A stretch of DNA of 64,000 bases from Albugo candida. Taxonomy: Eukaryota; Oomycota; Peronosporomycetes; Albuginales; Albuginaceae. The notes under the pieces were generated by a model. It saw only the letters and a list, made by a program, of their open reading frames with translations. It made no database searches and was not told the origin of the DNA. Below, piece after piece: positions 22,761-35,440 of this stretch; the stretch's first letter is position 1; each line of letters starts with the position of its first letter. The stretch is taken from NCBI GenBank assembly GCA_905220665.1, contig CAJNAR010000150.1, positions 1 through 64,000 of the forward strand, read 5' to 3'. The translations under genes were made by a program, and so were the position numbers.

Positions 22761-25700
22761 GAAAAAACGAAATACTGTTTCTCTGAGGCCAGAGGAGTAC
22801 ATTCGAACAAGTCTGATGAATTGCTTGGAACAAGAATGTCCTGGACCGAAATTCGACGACTCGAAATCTATATTTATGATGGAAGTTATTTATGCTACAG
22901 CGTCAATCGTCGCATTTAGCTAGAAACACATGGGAAGTCATATCAGCAACGAGCATGAGGATGAAGCGAGATAAGCTGATTTAGCAAGAGTATATCAGAT
23001 TACTCTTCCGCTTGGATTCGAACTGACCAAACAAGGTATGGAACGAAGCATACTGCCATTGTGTATTTAGGCACGACAACGTGCTTTCTTGCTTTCGTGA
23101 ATCATATATCAAAAGAAATAGCCCGGCAGCATTAGTAAATATCATACGCACTATTCTGGAGTGAGTGTTCTATATGCAATAGACTCCTCGGATACTGTTT
23201 TTTTTATAAAGTCGTTCCTTAGGTTCAACATTGGCAAGACACAACGACTGTGCTATCGGATGATGTATGTAATCTGTTCCAGTATAAAATGTCGACAACA
23301 GTGAAACGGTCTGCCAGAACTGATGGGATCAATCTTCGAGAAAGTTTGTTGATGTACTTCATCCGATGATGTAAGAGCAAGAGTTCAGACTGAAATTAAA
23401 CTTTCACTCCTGGTAAGCTGTCTCTCAACAACTAAAGCATTTGCTGGAAATAGTAGCGTTTGCTGAAGAGGCTTGCCAAACGCTGTTAAAAGTATGATTA
23501 TCTGGACAGCGTTCATGTGAGTTATGAAGAAAAGATCATATTATATGTGGTTTCATTCAGAGATCAGACCGACACCTCGCAAGTCGTGCATCCTTTAGCC
23601 GGCATCAAGTCTGGCGAAGACTGCATGTCAGACAGCGTTCATGTGTATGATTTGCCTTGACCAGAATCTTTTTGCCTATCAATTACCTGTTGCACCTTAT
23701 TCCTGGCTGCTTTCCCGTAGAGCACAAAACTACAAAGCTCCCGGATGTCTGCCATGTTTCTTAGGCACCAAAACTTGGAAACTGTCGCAACCCACTTCTC
23801 TGATCTCACTCAAGGTGGAGGCGAAAGCTGCTAAAAGCTTGGAGATTTTCTCGAGGACACCTACGAGCGCAAAAATTCCAGCTTATGCCCGACATTGTGT
23901 GCCACGATGAAGCGGACCGCACATATGTTAACTTCGATTTGGATCAGGTTGCGAGTGAAAACAGATTTTGTCAGTCGCCGATGTAAGCGAATCCAAGACG
24001 TCATAGCTGTGAAGAGTACGGCCGTCAAGTGAAAGAACAACGATCTAAATGACGCGGAGAAAGTAGCGTCATTTACGTGATGCTTCATCTGTCTCGCACG
24101 CTAACGCATTGCTGGGCTCGTATTCGTAAGAAAGCGATTTTTATGGATGGGGCATTTCAAACTGCTATCAAACTGCATGGTTTGGAGTATGCATGTACTC
24201 AGTACCTTCGGCAAATACCTGGGATTACTTTGAGATATCGCAAAAACGGAAGCATGAAAGCCCAAGAAATCAAAGGTAATAGTAAATAGCTTACAGGAGT
24301 CAATTAAGGGATAAAATAGTCTATCAGTTGAAGGATTATCTGATATTCAAGTTGCAAACTCAACGCCTTGGTCAAGCGACTAAAAGAGCTATCTGAAGAC
24401 AGTACGAGAGAAATGAAAAATCGTTTTCTTATATCGTTCTTTACGAGTTGAGTGCTTTCATTTGCGCATATAATTTGAACACTTGAATAGATAGCCACGG
24501 TCTATTGCTTGCCATATCGGATAGTATACGGGTTGGAAAGCTCACGGCGATAGAATTTTTAAGGTGACAAAATGTCTGTAACTTGTTGTACTTGCATAGA
24601 GTATCTTCTCCATCAAAGTGATGCACATGGCCTGACTTTGCGAAATGGTGACCGACAAGCCATTTTTTATTTGTACATAAGTCCCTCACCATGATCACTC
24701 TTATCGGAATACATCCATAATTGCGTATGAAACTGACTGTTCCTACTTCACTTTCCCTCGAATTTATCATTTACTCTTCAATTGATGTTTCCGGTTGCTG
24801 TTATTTGTACCATGATGAATGTATAGTTGGAATCGTATATCACTCAACCAGGGTGTATTTCTACATTTTGCCCCGAAAATCGGGGAGGTGATGCAACTCT
24901 CATACTTCACAAACAGCAGTGGTTGATCGATTTCTTTACTGGTATATTATATCATTTAGGAACATTAGTAAGGCAGGTCTGACAATTACACCGTTATCTG
25001 TAAGGCGAATTACATACTTTTGAGACTTGTAACGGCTGTACGCGTGGCAACTGTATAATGCACATATAGCGAGTGTTGGCATTGAATGCCGCGCATATCA
25101 AATCGCATTGACCAAGAAGTCTTCATTACGCAGAATCTTGATGCGGCGTTGGTAATTTGTGCCTTCCCCTCGACAGCTGTGGATACACTTTCGAGCTAAA
25201 AGTACGTATCACTTCCTGTGATTATCACGATGGAACAGAGGAAGACGTTGTTAATCAGCATTTGTACATACATCATGTTATTTTCTTCGGAGCGAAGCTG
25301 CACTGTAAGATGTTCACAGTTTTTATGCATCTCTCCGTTTCGATGCTATAAATAGCACTCAGATTCTAGCAATCCTTGAAAGCATAGTTATTTGCTCGGA
25401 AACCATTGACATCTCTCGAACTCCGCATTGCATAGAATAGGAAGTTAGATAAGATTTAGCTTCATGTTCATCGATGCCAACACGGGATTTATCTCGTTAG
25501 GTAGCGATAGTAGTATGTACAATCAGCGTACAAAGCTCCTTCTCATAAAACGTTGCATCCTATTCTTATTCACAAATTGTCACTCTCGATGAACGAAGCC
25601 ACATAATGAGACGCTATGGCTACATTTCGTTTCTCTGTCAGCTTGCTTGCCGCTGTATCTCATGCAAGCCACCAAACTGGATGTAAGATACTCTCGGCTC

Positions 25701-26065
25701 CATCATGAGGTCTTCCTTTCATCAAGGATGCCGTATGTTATGACTTCTCTTCACGAATCTGCTTACTATATTTCTCCTCGTGTAATATTCTTCTGGCCTT
25801 GTTCATTGCAAATTGCAACGAGCCATTTGAGGCCACTTTAGCATTTCAACAGTATGGTTAGTATTAGTTCTGCAAATTTATAAAATAAAGTCACCTGTGG
25901 CGAGAGAAATTTGGAGAGTGTCAGAAGTTTAGGCTATGCTGAGCAAACTTGACATTTACATGAGACGAAAAGTTTGAAGTGTCATCCTGGTTTGCTCATT
26001 TCGGAAGGTTGCGTTGTGAACTTAAATACGCATGCACAGGCTTTGCTGAATGATCTTGTTGTTAT
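22761..26065. other. Decayed DNA with possible gene remnants
   Basis: No intact gene. Plus-strand frames around 23560-24290 are partly protein-like, for example AIFMDGAFQTAIKLHGLEYA near 24136-24195, which has the feel of a TPR helix pair and may be another fragment of the TPR gene upstream. Stops and frame changes are frequent, so I do not call a gene. From 24300 to 26065 nothing is recognised. Confidence 0.3.
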
Positions 26066-27664
26066 CTATCCAATTTTAAAAGTAATCTCATTGCGTTTTT
26101 TTTCGTAGTACTTCTTTTGACGATCCTGAGCTTGAAGCAAATGTTTCGTAGCTAGATTTTTAATGATTTCTTGACGACGGATTTGAAAATGTTTTGCATA
26201 CTCAGCGATTCCATGTTGAACCTGAGTTGTGACGCTAGGAGTACTTAGCGGATTCAACAAATTGCGTTCCTTGCGACCAGTATCAATCTGGAAAGGTGAC
26301 ACACTAGTTGATGCACTGACGAGAGTGGAATGAGCATATTCAATTGTCCCTAAATAATCGGACCAATCACGTCCATGATACGAAATCATACAGCGTAGAG
26401 CGTCTTCCAAAATCAGATTTTGACGCTCCGTCTTTCCGTCGGCCTGTGCCCGATATGAAGTTGTCATATGCACACGAATTCCCAACAACTTAGCAAGAGA
26501 GGACCAAAACTTCAAAACAAACTTGGAATCTTGATCGCTGATAATAACCGATGGTAGACCGTGATGACGAACGACGCAATCTAAGAAATGACACGCTTTC
26601 ATATAAGCACCAACGTTGCGATTGCACGCCCGATATTTTGACCGTTTGGACAATTTGTCGATAACTGTCATGATAGCATCAAATTCGTTTGATTTCGGTA
26701 ATCCCGTAATGAAATCCATAGAGATAACTGACCAACATTCTTCCGAAATCGGGAGAGGAATCATTTTTCCATTCTTGCGAGCATTGCTGTTTTTCCAGAG
26801 AGTGCATGTTTCACAACTTCGTACGTAATCTCGAACGTCTTGATTCAATGTAGGCTAATGATACCATTGAGCGATGCGTAAAAATGTTCTTTGAGCACCA
26901 GAATGTGTGGCAATGTTGGAGTCATGAAAGCATGAGATGATAGAAGTTCGAAGATAATTATCCTTTATGCTTGGTCCACACACACGCATCATCATTTGTG
27001 ACTTGAAGTAAAGCAAACCTTCGTGTTTTATATATAGTGAGTCTGGACGTTTGAACTGTTCGGCATAATCTGGACAAGTACGATATCCACTCGCAAATTC
27101 CTTATAAACCAAATTTGACCAACCAAGCGAGCTCCAATTGTGAGATTCTTGTCTCACATTAACAGTGCCAGGAGAAGGCTCGGTAGCGCTTATAGAAGGC
27201 AACGTACTGGATTTTCCATGTATACAGCCATTAGTAAGCGTCAAATCACCAACATCAAAGTCGCTTATAGCATCCAGTGCCGTTGACAATTCGGAACCTT
27301 GACGTGATAAAGCATCGGCTAGCACATTCAAATGAACTGGAATGTGATGCAGCCTTATGTAAATTGCGAAAAGAACGTCAAATATCGAGCCAGCTTTGGC
27401 GGAACTTTCGGATGATGTAAAAACCATTTTCATGCAGTGTTGTCTGTGTATATGTCAAATTTGCGACCATAAAGATAATGACGCCATTTTACAATGCAAG
27501 CTTGATTGAGTAGAGTTCTTTTTTCATGTGTCGGCCAATTGAGCTCATGAATCCCCAGCTTATTGGAATAGAATGCAATGGGATGATCGCAACCAGAATG
27601 AAGCTGAGAAAGACCACCACCGACACAATAGCCAGAGGCGTCCGTTGTCACAATGAATCGTTTG
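26066..27664 (-). pseudogene. Gypsy A RNase H and integrase pseudogene
   Basis: RNase H begins with VTTDASGYCVGGGLSQL near 27650 and includes HEKRTLL and the YTDNTA segment near 27430. Integrase follows: the zinc-binding part has a degraded His region (ATHSGAQRTF, near 26900) and CETCTLWKN near 26810. The catalytic core has SMDFITGLPKS near 26720, IISDQDSKF near 26545 and ADGKTERQN near 26435 (D, D, E). The 260-codon block 26848-26066 is intact, but the segments upstream are separated by stops and frame changes. The C-terminal domain is missing. Confidence 0.88.
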
Positions 27665-27964
27665 GCATGATCTGTTAAAATTTAATACAGGTGCGTCTTG
27701 AAGAGCTGACTTGCGTTACTCAAACGCATGACTCTGTCCATCCTTCCATTCCCATACATGTTCTTTCTTGGCAAGAGGGCTAAGTGGTAACGCAAGGGTT
27801 GCGTTGTCACGAATGAACCGACGGTACTAACCAGCCAGACCCAAGAAACTTAATAGTTGGTTCTGATTTGTAGGAGTTGGCCACTTCGCAATAGCTTCTG
27901 TCTTCCGAGTATCCACCGTAAGTCCCTTAGCCGAAATCGTATGACCTAGAAACTGCACTTCTGA

Positions 27965-29533
27965 CTAGCCAAAATGACATTTGGACTGATGGCAGAAAAA
28001 CTTCTCACACCGAAGAACTCTGAACAGAATGCGAAGATGTCCAACATGTTCGTTCAGACAAGTGGAGAACAGACAAATGTCATCTAGATAGACAACAATG
28101 AAGTTGTATTTCGCGAAAAGTACTCGCATGAGACGAGACCAAACACCAGGTATACCAGCTAATCCCATAGGAGCCACGCACCACTGATAGGTATCGGCAT
28201 GTGTGCGAAAGGCGGTATACTTGCGGCTTTTGAATGCGATCCGCATTTGATGATAGCCTTGGGCCAGATCCAGAACTGAAAAGATGACACAACCACACAT
28301 CTGATCAAAAAGTTCGTCGCTGCGAGGAAGGGGTATCTTCGGAAGGATCGTCTACGAATTGTTGTAAAGATAATCAATGACCCATCGAAGAGGTAGATGT
28401 GCGTTGTCCGAGCGTACCCACTCGGATCGTGATATGTTTTGACCAGTAATGGGGTCCTTCTTAGGCACACCAAATATATTTGATACCCATGGAGAGTCAG
28501 AAATATCGATCCAGCCTTTCTTGAGCTTTTCCGCGACAAACATGTCAAGTGCATCTTTTTCGACCTTAGATAGGCGAAACGGTGCACGGTTGCTGGGGAC
28601 AGCATCCGGTTTCATGATAAGATCAAAATACACACGACGTGAAGGTGGAAGTCCATCCGGAATTGTCTCTGGAAAGACATCTTTGAACTCGTTCAAAAGA
28701 GTAGTAATTGATTGAGGTATTGTATCACTCTTCGTCATAATAGCGCAAATCTTTACGCGATACACTTCGTCGTACTCATGCTTCTTGACTTTGCGTTTGA
28801 AGTCAACTACAGCAATTTCCATATCGAGTTCATTGCTTTTATCCCTCGTAGTGCATGTCGAAGGCACGCACTGATGTGGAAATGAAATTTCATGAGAACG
28901 CCAATCAAGCTGAGTTTGAAACCTGGTAAACCATAGTTTTCCCAAGACGACGTCATGAGCAGAACCCAATGGCCATTCCATGACTTGTAGATGGCGAAAT
29001 ATGTATCGATCAAATACGATAGTCGCAGCACCCTTTTCAATGGAACGGGCTCTAGTGGAAGTTTCATCTAATCTTGTAACTTGGGAGACACCAGATTGTG
29101 TCAGTTTCTTCACCAAGCCGGGACGAGCGACATCACAGGTTGCACCGCTATCAAACATAATAGTGACAGGTATTCCATCACAAGTTTCTTGTTTACGAAT
29201 GAGTTCATTCTCTGGATGCACCGGATCCATAGTCGACGTCGAAATCTCTTCCGTCTCGACAATTTCCACTTCGTTCCCGGAACTTGTAATAGAAGGTAAC
29301 GAGTAAGTCGCTCTTGGAGACGTGGAAGTATTGAAGCTTACAGCCGCTTGTTCATGTCGAGCGCTATGAGCATGCTTCTCCTTGTTCTTCAGCTTGTAAC
29401 AGTGTTCGATGACGTGACCGGGCTTCTTACAGTAGCGACATTTCTTCAACGAAGAAGCTGATGATGATGAGGGGCGATGATGTTTGGTAAACCCTGAGTC
29501 AATCTCCAATGGTTCCGGGTCATTCTCTTGCAC
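27965..29533 (-). pseudogene. Gypsy A zinc knuckle, protease and reverse transcriptase pseudogene
   Basis: A CCHC knuckle CRYCKKPGHVIEHC lies near 29440-29400. The aspartic protease active site is MFDSGATCDVA near 29160-29130. The RT N-terminal segment SKVEKDALDMFVAEKLKKGW lies near 28570-28510, then SPWVSNIFGVPKKD. A stop at about 28350 interrupts the frame just after IDYLYNNS. The RT then continues with LDLAQGYHQMRIAF, YQWCVAPMGLAGIPGVW and the catalytic VVYLDD near 28080. Order and spacing are those of Ty3/gypsy pol. Confidence 0.88.
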
Positions 29534-29592
29534 GTGCGGTAATGCAGGTTGTTGATGGTGATAATGTTGATTGAATGTTCACGTGATCGGTC

Positions 29593-30219
29593 TTACGAGT
29601 ATACCGGTGGACTGTAGTTCTTCCCGCGGACACGATGAGATCGATCATACTCCAACGCAATCTTCATGGCTTGTGATACTATGGCACACCGGCGGTATTG
29701 CACTTCTTCCCGTGTGGGGCTCACTAGTCCTTGCGTAAAGTAGGTAATTTTATCCAACTCACTCATTTTCGTGACTTGCATGATAGCTTCACGGAAACAT
29801 GAAATATAAACTTCCAGGTTTGGACAACTTTTCTGTTTAAGTGCGTACAATTGATAACGCAAGTGTTCTTGCAGACCAGGGTGTACAAACTCTTCATTTA
29901 CCTGAACGATGAGGTCTTGCATGTCTTTGATTTATGGCTTGTTCAACTTGTACCAAGCTGCGGCAATCCCTTTGAAATTGGCGGTCGTGACTGCCAAAAT
30001 ACGAGCGCTTTGACTGACTTCGCGCCAGTAGATATTCTTTGCTTCGAAGTACTGAGCCAGTTGCTCAAAGTACAGATCCACGGACTCGCCCATTTTACCA
30101 TGGAATTGAGGTACGCTGATCCCTTCAATTTTATTTTCACGCTTGGTCATAGCTTCAAGCAGTTGCTGTTGTTTTTCGACTAATTCGATCAATTTTTCGT
30201 GATGGCGTCGGGGGACCAT
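29593..30219 (-). pseudogene. Gypsy A gag pseudogene
   Basis: It starts at an ATG at 30219 (MVPRRHHEKLIELVEKQQQ, a coiled-coil-like N-terminus). It continues with ISVPQFHGKMGESVDLYFEQ, the typical start of a retrotransposon Gag (Ty3) domain, and AAAWYKLNKP. A TAA stop at about 29932 interrupts the frame, which resumes in the same phase (LIVQVNEEFVHPGLQEHL) to 29593. The zinc knuckle follows after a frame change, in the next feature. Confidence 0.8.
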
Positions 30220-30395
30220 CCTTGAGGGTTCAATGACGTCATCATAACCAAAAAAAAACAAAAAAAAAGTCCAACCAAACAGACCGGAACAAACGATAAA
30301 CACTCGGCGAGCGGCTTTCCCAATGTCGTGACGCTAAACGGTGCGTAAGAAACACTCCTTCCGTACGACCACCCAACGACCTTTGAGTTATACGA

Positions 30396-30411
30396 CCAAC
30401 AAGTGCTATCA
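30396..30411 (-). promoter_or_regulatory. Gypsy A primer-binding site
   Basis: On the minus strand TGATAGCACTTGTTGG starts two bases after the LTR end. Gypsy B has TGGTAGCACTTGTTGG at the same place, so 15 of 16 bases are shared between two otherwise diverged elements. The TGG start in B is what a site complementary to a tRNA 3' CCA end should have. The tRNA could not be identified by eye. Confidence 0.6.
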
Positions 30412-30413
30412 GT

Positions 30414-30595
30414 TGTAACGCCGGCAGGAAGAAGGGGGAGGAAGCAAAGGAAGATATTCTCTGGCGGAGCCCTATTTGCTAAGAAATGGAAAGTAAGATT
30501 TTTAATTAAAGAAGCCTGGTTCACCTATCTGATTGGCTAGTTCAGTTCTCCAACTATATAGAGCTATACATGCATGTGCAATGGAGGTTGTTACA
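30414..30595 (-). repeat. Gypsy A 5' LTR (boundaries inferred)
   Basis: The inner edge is fixed by the primer-binding site two bases away, the same spacing as in gypsy B. On the plus strand the segment begins TGTAACG and ends TTGTTACA, giving the short terminal inverted repeat TGTAAC/GTTACA expected of an LTR. It contains CTATATAG near 30555 and, on the minus strand, AGCCAATCAG near 30538. With no 3' LTR surviving, the outer edge is inferred. Confidence 0.55.
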
Positions 30596-33500
30596 ATATC
30601 TGTGCTGAATACTATATCTTTCAGAAAGATGTCAAGTTTCTTGCTTTGAACAGATAAACTTACAATAAGATGATTAAGGGGGTTTACTTCCCGGTGCTGG
30701 TGGGATGGAAGTCTTGATGTTCACAGTTTTCTTTGCACTATATGGCGTCATTAAACATGCTTGGGAGCTGTCGTGGCTTCTCGTCAGTGTTAGTTCAGCA
30801 CCATCTGTTATATATGGCTTGTGCAGATATTATAAACCACCAAATCCTTCTATAGCGATCCCAACTAACGCACCAGTCGACAGACTGGAGTTAGATGGCT
30901 TTGAGTACAGTACAATGGTGGTGGTAGACACCAAGACATATGACGTAGCATCCGTCTATATGAGCACGCTGTGGAAGTTTTTTGTTGGGCAACCATTGTC
31001 ATCGGTGGCACCTCGAATCTGAGTTGAAAAAACCATTCTGGGAGAAATAGAGTCGTCTAATTACTTCTAGAAGCTGACAATGCATTATGTCGCGTATTCT
31101 AAATTTTTCGGCGGAACCAAACGAAGAGAGAATGGTAAGGAGAAAGTAAAAGGAGACATGTGCGCCCGCCTAAAAAATTACGTTATATGGTACCAAAAAA
31201 ACTCGTTCATCTACATGTAAGTTGTTATCGTGCACCAAACAATAAAATGGAGGAATTTCATCGAACTTGATTTGACCTTCCATGCGGAGAATGTGCAGCG
31301 CAAGTCGTAATATATCATAATTAACTCATCCGAGCCGACAGATATTGGCTTTGTGTGCAAGCTTTTAGGTTGCGCAAAGATTGGCAAAAGGTGGATGAGT
31401 TTGGACGGCCTACCCGTCACAAGTGGATTATTCTCTTTATTGTGTCACAGTTTTTATGTTCCCATCACTTGTTTTCGTTTGAAGCAAGACGAAGGCGAAT
31501 GTGTCAACCGGAAAAGAGAAAGAGTGTCAGTTCTGAGGCAAAGAAACTTCACTATAGGAGATCTCATTTTCCGTGAGGTTTATAAGTAATGAAGCGGCTG
31601 AATAAGACATAATAGCGCTTTCTACATGAGACTACCGAGAACAAAGCTTATAGAAAGCATGTTGAGCCAGGCAACAAAGATATTCTGTGCGAGCATGCCT
31701 TGACGCGAAAGAAGATCTGTAGCTATTCTTTCGTTGGTTTGTCATCTCATCGAGAACTTACAATGGATGCCCATGAAAACGATAATCAGACCAAGAAAGA
31801 GCTTTCAAAAGCATATGAGCGCAAAGCACCGTATAACATTCCCTCATCGAGCTGAAAGTGGTGTCTTTGAAATGCTACATCATTGGACCATCAAAAAGTA
31901 CTGTACGTTGGATAGCGAGCCAGCTTCAATAAACTAAGAAGACAAACAGCTGGTATTTGAAATAAGCAAGCCGTACAGATACTCCACAGGCAAAAAAAAC
32001 AATCCGCTGATAGGAATGTCAGAGGACTCTTTCATGTTTAATATTAACGAGGAACTTATATAAAAGCTATTTTATATGATGTCACACATAATTACCAGCT
32101 ACGAGTAGTTTTCCAAAGTTTATTCGGTCCCAATCTTGCTCAGCAGCGCTCATATTTAAATCTCATGTACAATTTTCGTGTCCACTTTATATGTTTGCTG
32201 TGATACGCTGAATTTCATTGCAAACATTTGAGTAATATACCTTTCTGATAAGCAACTTTTTTTATAAATGACCCCTCCATAAAACATCGAAGGCTGAAAG
32301 AAACTCTTGTGAACTAAATTGATTTTGATCTTTACTATTTATTTTTCTTGGCACATGTAAATACAGCCTTATAGTATATTTCATGATCTGAGCGAGAAAT
32401 ATATGGCAGTGAATCGTTCTCAATTGATGTGATTCATTGCAACTGCGCCATACACATGATATCTTGAATATTGCTACACAACACTCAGCAGATTTTGGAT
32501 CCATTGTGCTTCCATAGATGTTTTATTACAAGCTTTATGACGATACAGTTCCGTGACTTATGTGTCGTCAAGCTATCAATGACCATAATGTACCACACAC
32601 GCGCTTTACAATATGTAACGTGACCTTGCGATGGAACTCTGAATACAATTACTATTCATATTGATGAATGGAGCTCTGCTATAATTTAAGAGGATAATCT
32701 ATCAATCCATAGGATATGTCGCTCACTAAATGAAAATAGGTTTTGTCGTCTATAAATGATTAGACTCCAGGTAACAGGTCTCGAAACATAATAGGACGTG
32801 TACTATGATCCTTGGCTATAAGAATCACCATAGCATGTCTTTCGGCTTGGAAGGAGGGAGATCTTTGCGATGAACTTATGTCCTGGGAACAGAAATATCA
32901 TCTTGCGTGATGACTGCTTATGCTCCTGTGGGCAGCCACAGAAAGTAATAAAAATCAAGATGTTAAGTAGATAGCATTTATAGTATCTTAGTTGTAAACC
33001 CAAGAAAACGTTTGTTTTCCATCATATGCGTGAGCTGCTTGATCAATCGATGAGCATGATTATAATTGAAATGTCGTTGTGCCGTCTAGATACTAAAAAT
33101 CGGATTTAAACGAAAGAACAATTTCGCGGTTGAGATGAGGAAGGGTGTCATGTTCCGAAATATGTAGAACACGTGTTATATGGGAGCAGGAACAAGTCTA
33201 CAAGCTCGTGCAGATTAATGGCTCTACTTTGAATGTTTTCCAAGAATATTACAACTACATACATTAACTATCCAGAGACGCCCACATGGTACCAAAATTA
33301 CAGCACGTAAGCCACCAGAAAACTGTGCAAGCACATAGGGTAGCATACAGAGAAGGGGGGTGAAGCTAATCTGAAGCAGCACACGACACCGGAAGACTTG
33401 AGTCCCATGCATTGTTGTCAACACAATGCTCCCTGCGATATTTGAAAAACTCGTTTTCAGGTATAAGTGTCCCTCCTTCAAAGTAAATAGCATTTGTTTA

Positions 33501-33879
33501 CTGAAAGGGTTGTTCAGTAACAATAAGAAGCATTATATTATCATTCTTTGACTTCGAAGCTAAACTTCAGAATTTTCTTCCTTGATGTATCTGTTGTTAT
33601 CGTCAATGGATGATCCACTTGATTGACCTCTGATATCAGAGCTCCACGATAAATCTTCTTCTCGCACCTCGCACGTTGGATAATTCATTTATCCGTGAAA
33701 TAAGGAGAGAAAGCGCACAACAACGTCTCCAAATTCGTCCTACAAAATATTTTGGACACACATTTGACGACGTAGGGTGTTGTAGGCGAAGTAGAACCGA
33801 TGGGGTAATTTGAAAGAAGCGGTATGCTACGAAATTGATTGACCTGTAGTGGAGGCTCTTGGGAACAGGCGAAAACAAT
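30596..33879. other. Intergenic, one small hydrophobic ORF, no recognised gene
   Basis: An ATG-initiated 105-codon plus-strand frame at 30705-31022 has a hydrophobic N-terminal half (MEVLMFTVFFALYGVIK) and no family resemblance; it may be chance or a relic. The remainder, including 31,100-33,880, is AT-rich with frequent stops, and nothing is recognised. Confidence 0.35.
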
Positions 33880-35440
33880 CGGAATGATCTCAGTCGATGA
33901 TATCCTTCCAGTGAATGATAACGATGCTCTGTCTATGCCGTACACTGAACTAACGAATGTGAACCGGAACTCTCTGTCTGAGCAAGATTGGGAAAAAAAC
34001 GTCGGGCAGCACTCTCAACAACATGTTTACTTGAGGGTGTAAGGCTCAACTCTTTTCCGAGATATTGGCTATTGTGGGAATGCAAATGCCGTATTTGGAG
34101 AACATACACCTTCGCGTACAGCTTTCTGCGAATGATTCTATCGGCCAACTCGCAAACTATTTTGCAGTCGTGCCTCATAGAAGGGTTTTCACGCTTCATT
34201 GCATGCAACTATTTTGTCCGCGTTGACGATTGTGTCCCTCGCATCCGTGCGCTTGCCACCATTGTTGATATTGATTGCTGTGATGCCAGTCGATGGTAGA
34301 TAAATGAAGTTATTCCGCACGCACAATCGTTGTTGCAAGCTCTTATCCATGTCATTCAAGATTCTCACTGACCTCTACAGGAACAAGGAATGACAGCTGT
34401 CACAAATGATGCGATAGAATGTGAAGTAACTTTCGATGCAAATTACGGCATCTCTATTCATTGCAGAGATATACCAGTTCATGCGAGTGGATCAGAAATT
34501 AGCCTTTTGCAGAAAAAGTCGTTTGGAACGACTGCCTTAATTGGTCGAGGTGCGGGCAATGATTCGTTTGTAAATAATGCATGAGGGGAAAATACTGAGA
34601 CTATTGTAAATACAGCGAACCGGAACACTGGATGGGGCAGATGTCCTTTAAGCTCCTCAATCCTGCGTCTAAATTGGTCCCTTCTTGGAAACGACTTTGT
34701 ACCATATTTTCATCATGTGATTCCTCCTCTAATTACAGCAAAGATCGAACCTGATACCCACATCTACAAACCTGCTCTTAACAATCATGAAGATTACGTT
34801 GAGAGTATTGTAGACGATATTGTCATAATCACTCAGTTTCTCGATAGAGGGAAACACGAAGCTCATAAACATACCAGTGCATCGTAATCAAGACAAATGC
34901 CTTCAATATGTTGCACCAGTGCGCATTACATGTCAAAGGATAATTTTATCTTACGTTGATTAGTTTACTGAAGTGATCATTTATTGCTAGGCTTTGAGTG
35001 AGCCGTGGATTTTCGGCTAGTTAGTTTATTGCTAGTGGCAACAGCTCTGAAAGCCACATTACATGGAGGCCTTCTTTACGGATTTGGGAAAAACGGCCCA
35101 CAATTTCAACGAAGACGTTTTCATTTTTCTTTTACATTCTTACATTCTTATAAGTCATTGCATTGATATTTTGCGGACGCAAAAACATACTTCCTTAGAG
35201 TTCGTGAAGATGTAGCTTATATTACAACGAAAATTTCTTGCGTATCGGGATGGTCTCTGTGGTCGTTTCTTGAATGCATTGAAGGACGACTAGCACGATC
35301 ATAGGTCAACCAACAAGGCGAGAACTTTGAACAAGAAGAAGCTTTGGAGCTAATTGTACAAGATGAAGTATAAGAAGGTATGTTTCGATTCATATTTGAT
35401 GCAATTTGGTGGAACATGAATGTACGCGAAGATCATCTTT
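33880..35440 (+). pseudogene. Decayed importin-beta (importin-5-like) HEAT-repeat gene
   Basis: Plus-strand frames, taken in order, match the layout of importin-5/karyopherin-beta: VQLSANDSIGQLANYF near 34110-34160, DDCVPRIRALATIVDIDCC near 34225-34280, AQSLLQALIHVIQDSH near 34322-34370, EQGMTAVTNDAIECEVTF near 34381-34437, FVPYFHHVIPPLITAKIEPD near 34697-34757, ALNNHEDYVESIVDDIVII near 34770-34830 and ALKATLHGGLLYGFGKN near 35048-35095. The run of EQGMTAV followed by a block with FDANYG, then the YVES..DDIVIITS-like segment, is typical of IPO5. It would import nuclear cargo if intact, but about ten frame changes and stops make it a relic. Only part of the roughly 1,100-residue protein is represented; sequence after 35440 is too decayed to assign. 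Confidence 0.72.

Larger units (their letters stand above)
26066..30595 (-). mobile_element. Gypsy element A, 3'-truncated
   Basis: A Ty3/gypsy LTR retrotransposon on the minus strand. From right to left: 5' LTR (30414-30595), primer-binding site, gag, protease, reverse transcriptase, RNase H and integrase. The integrase frame runs into a stop at 26066 just after the segment that precedes the C-terminal domain in element B, and no second LTR is found to its left, so the 3' end is missing. Stops and frameshifts occur throughout. Confidence 0.88.

Noticed and set aside
28449..29306. Plus-strand frames over gypsy A pol (88 and 108 codons)
   Set aside because: They are antisense shadows of the reverse transcriptase and protease frames.
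30705..31022. 105-codon hydrophobic ORF considered as a membrane or secreted protein
   Set aside because: The N-terminal hydrophobic segment is interrupted by charged residues, there is no clear cleavage region or family match, and surrounding sequence is decayed. Mentioned only within the intergenic entry.
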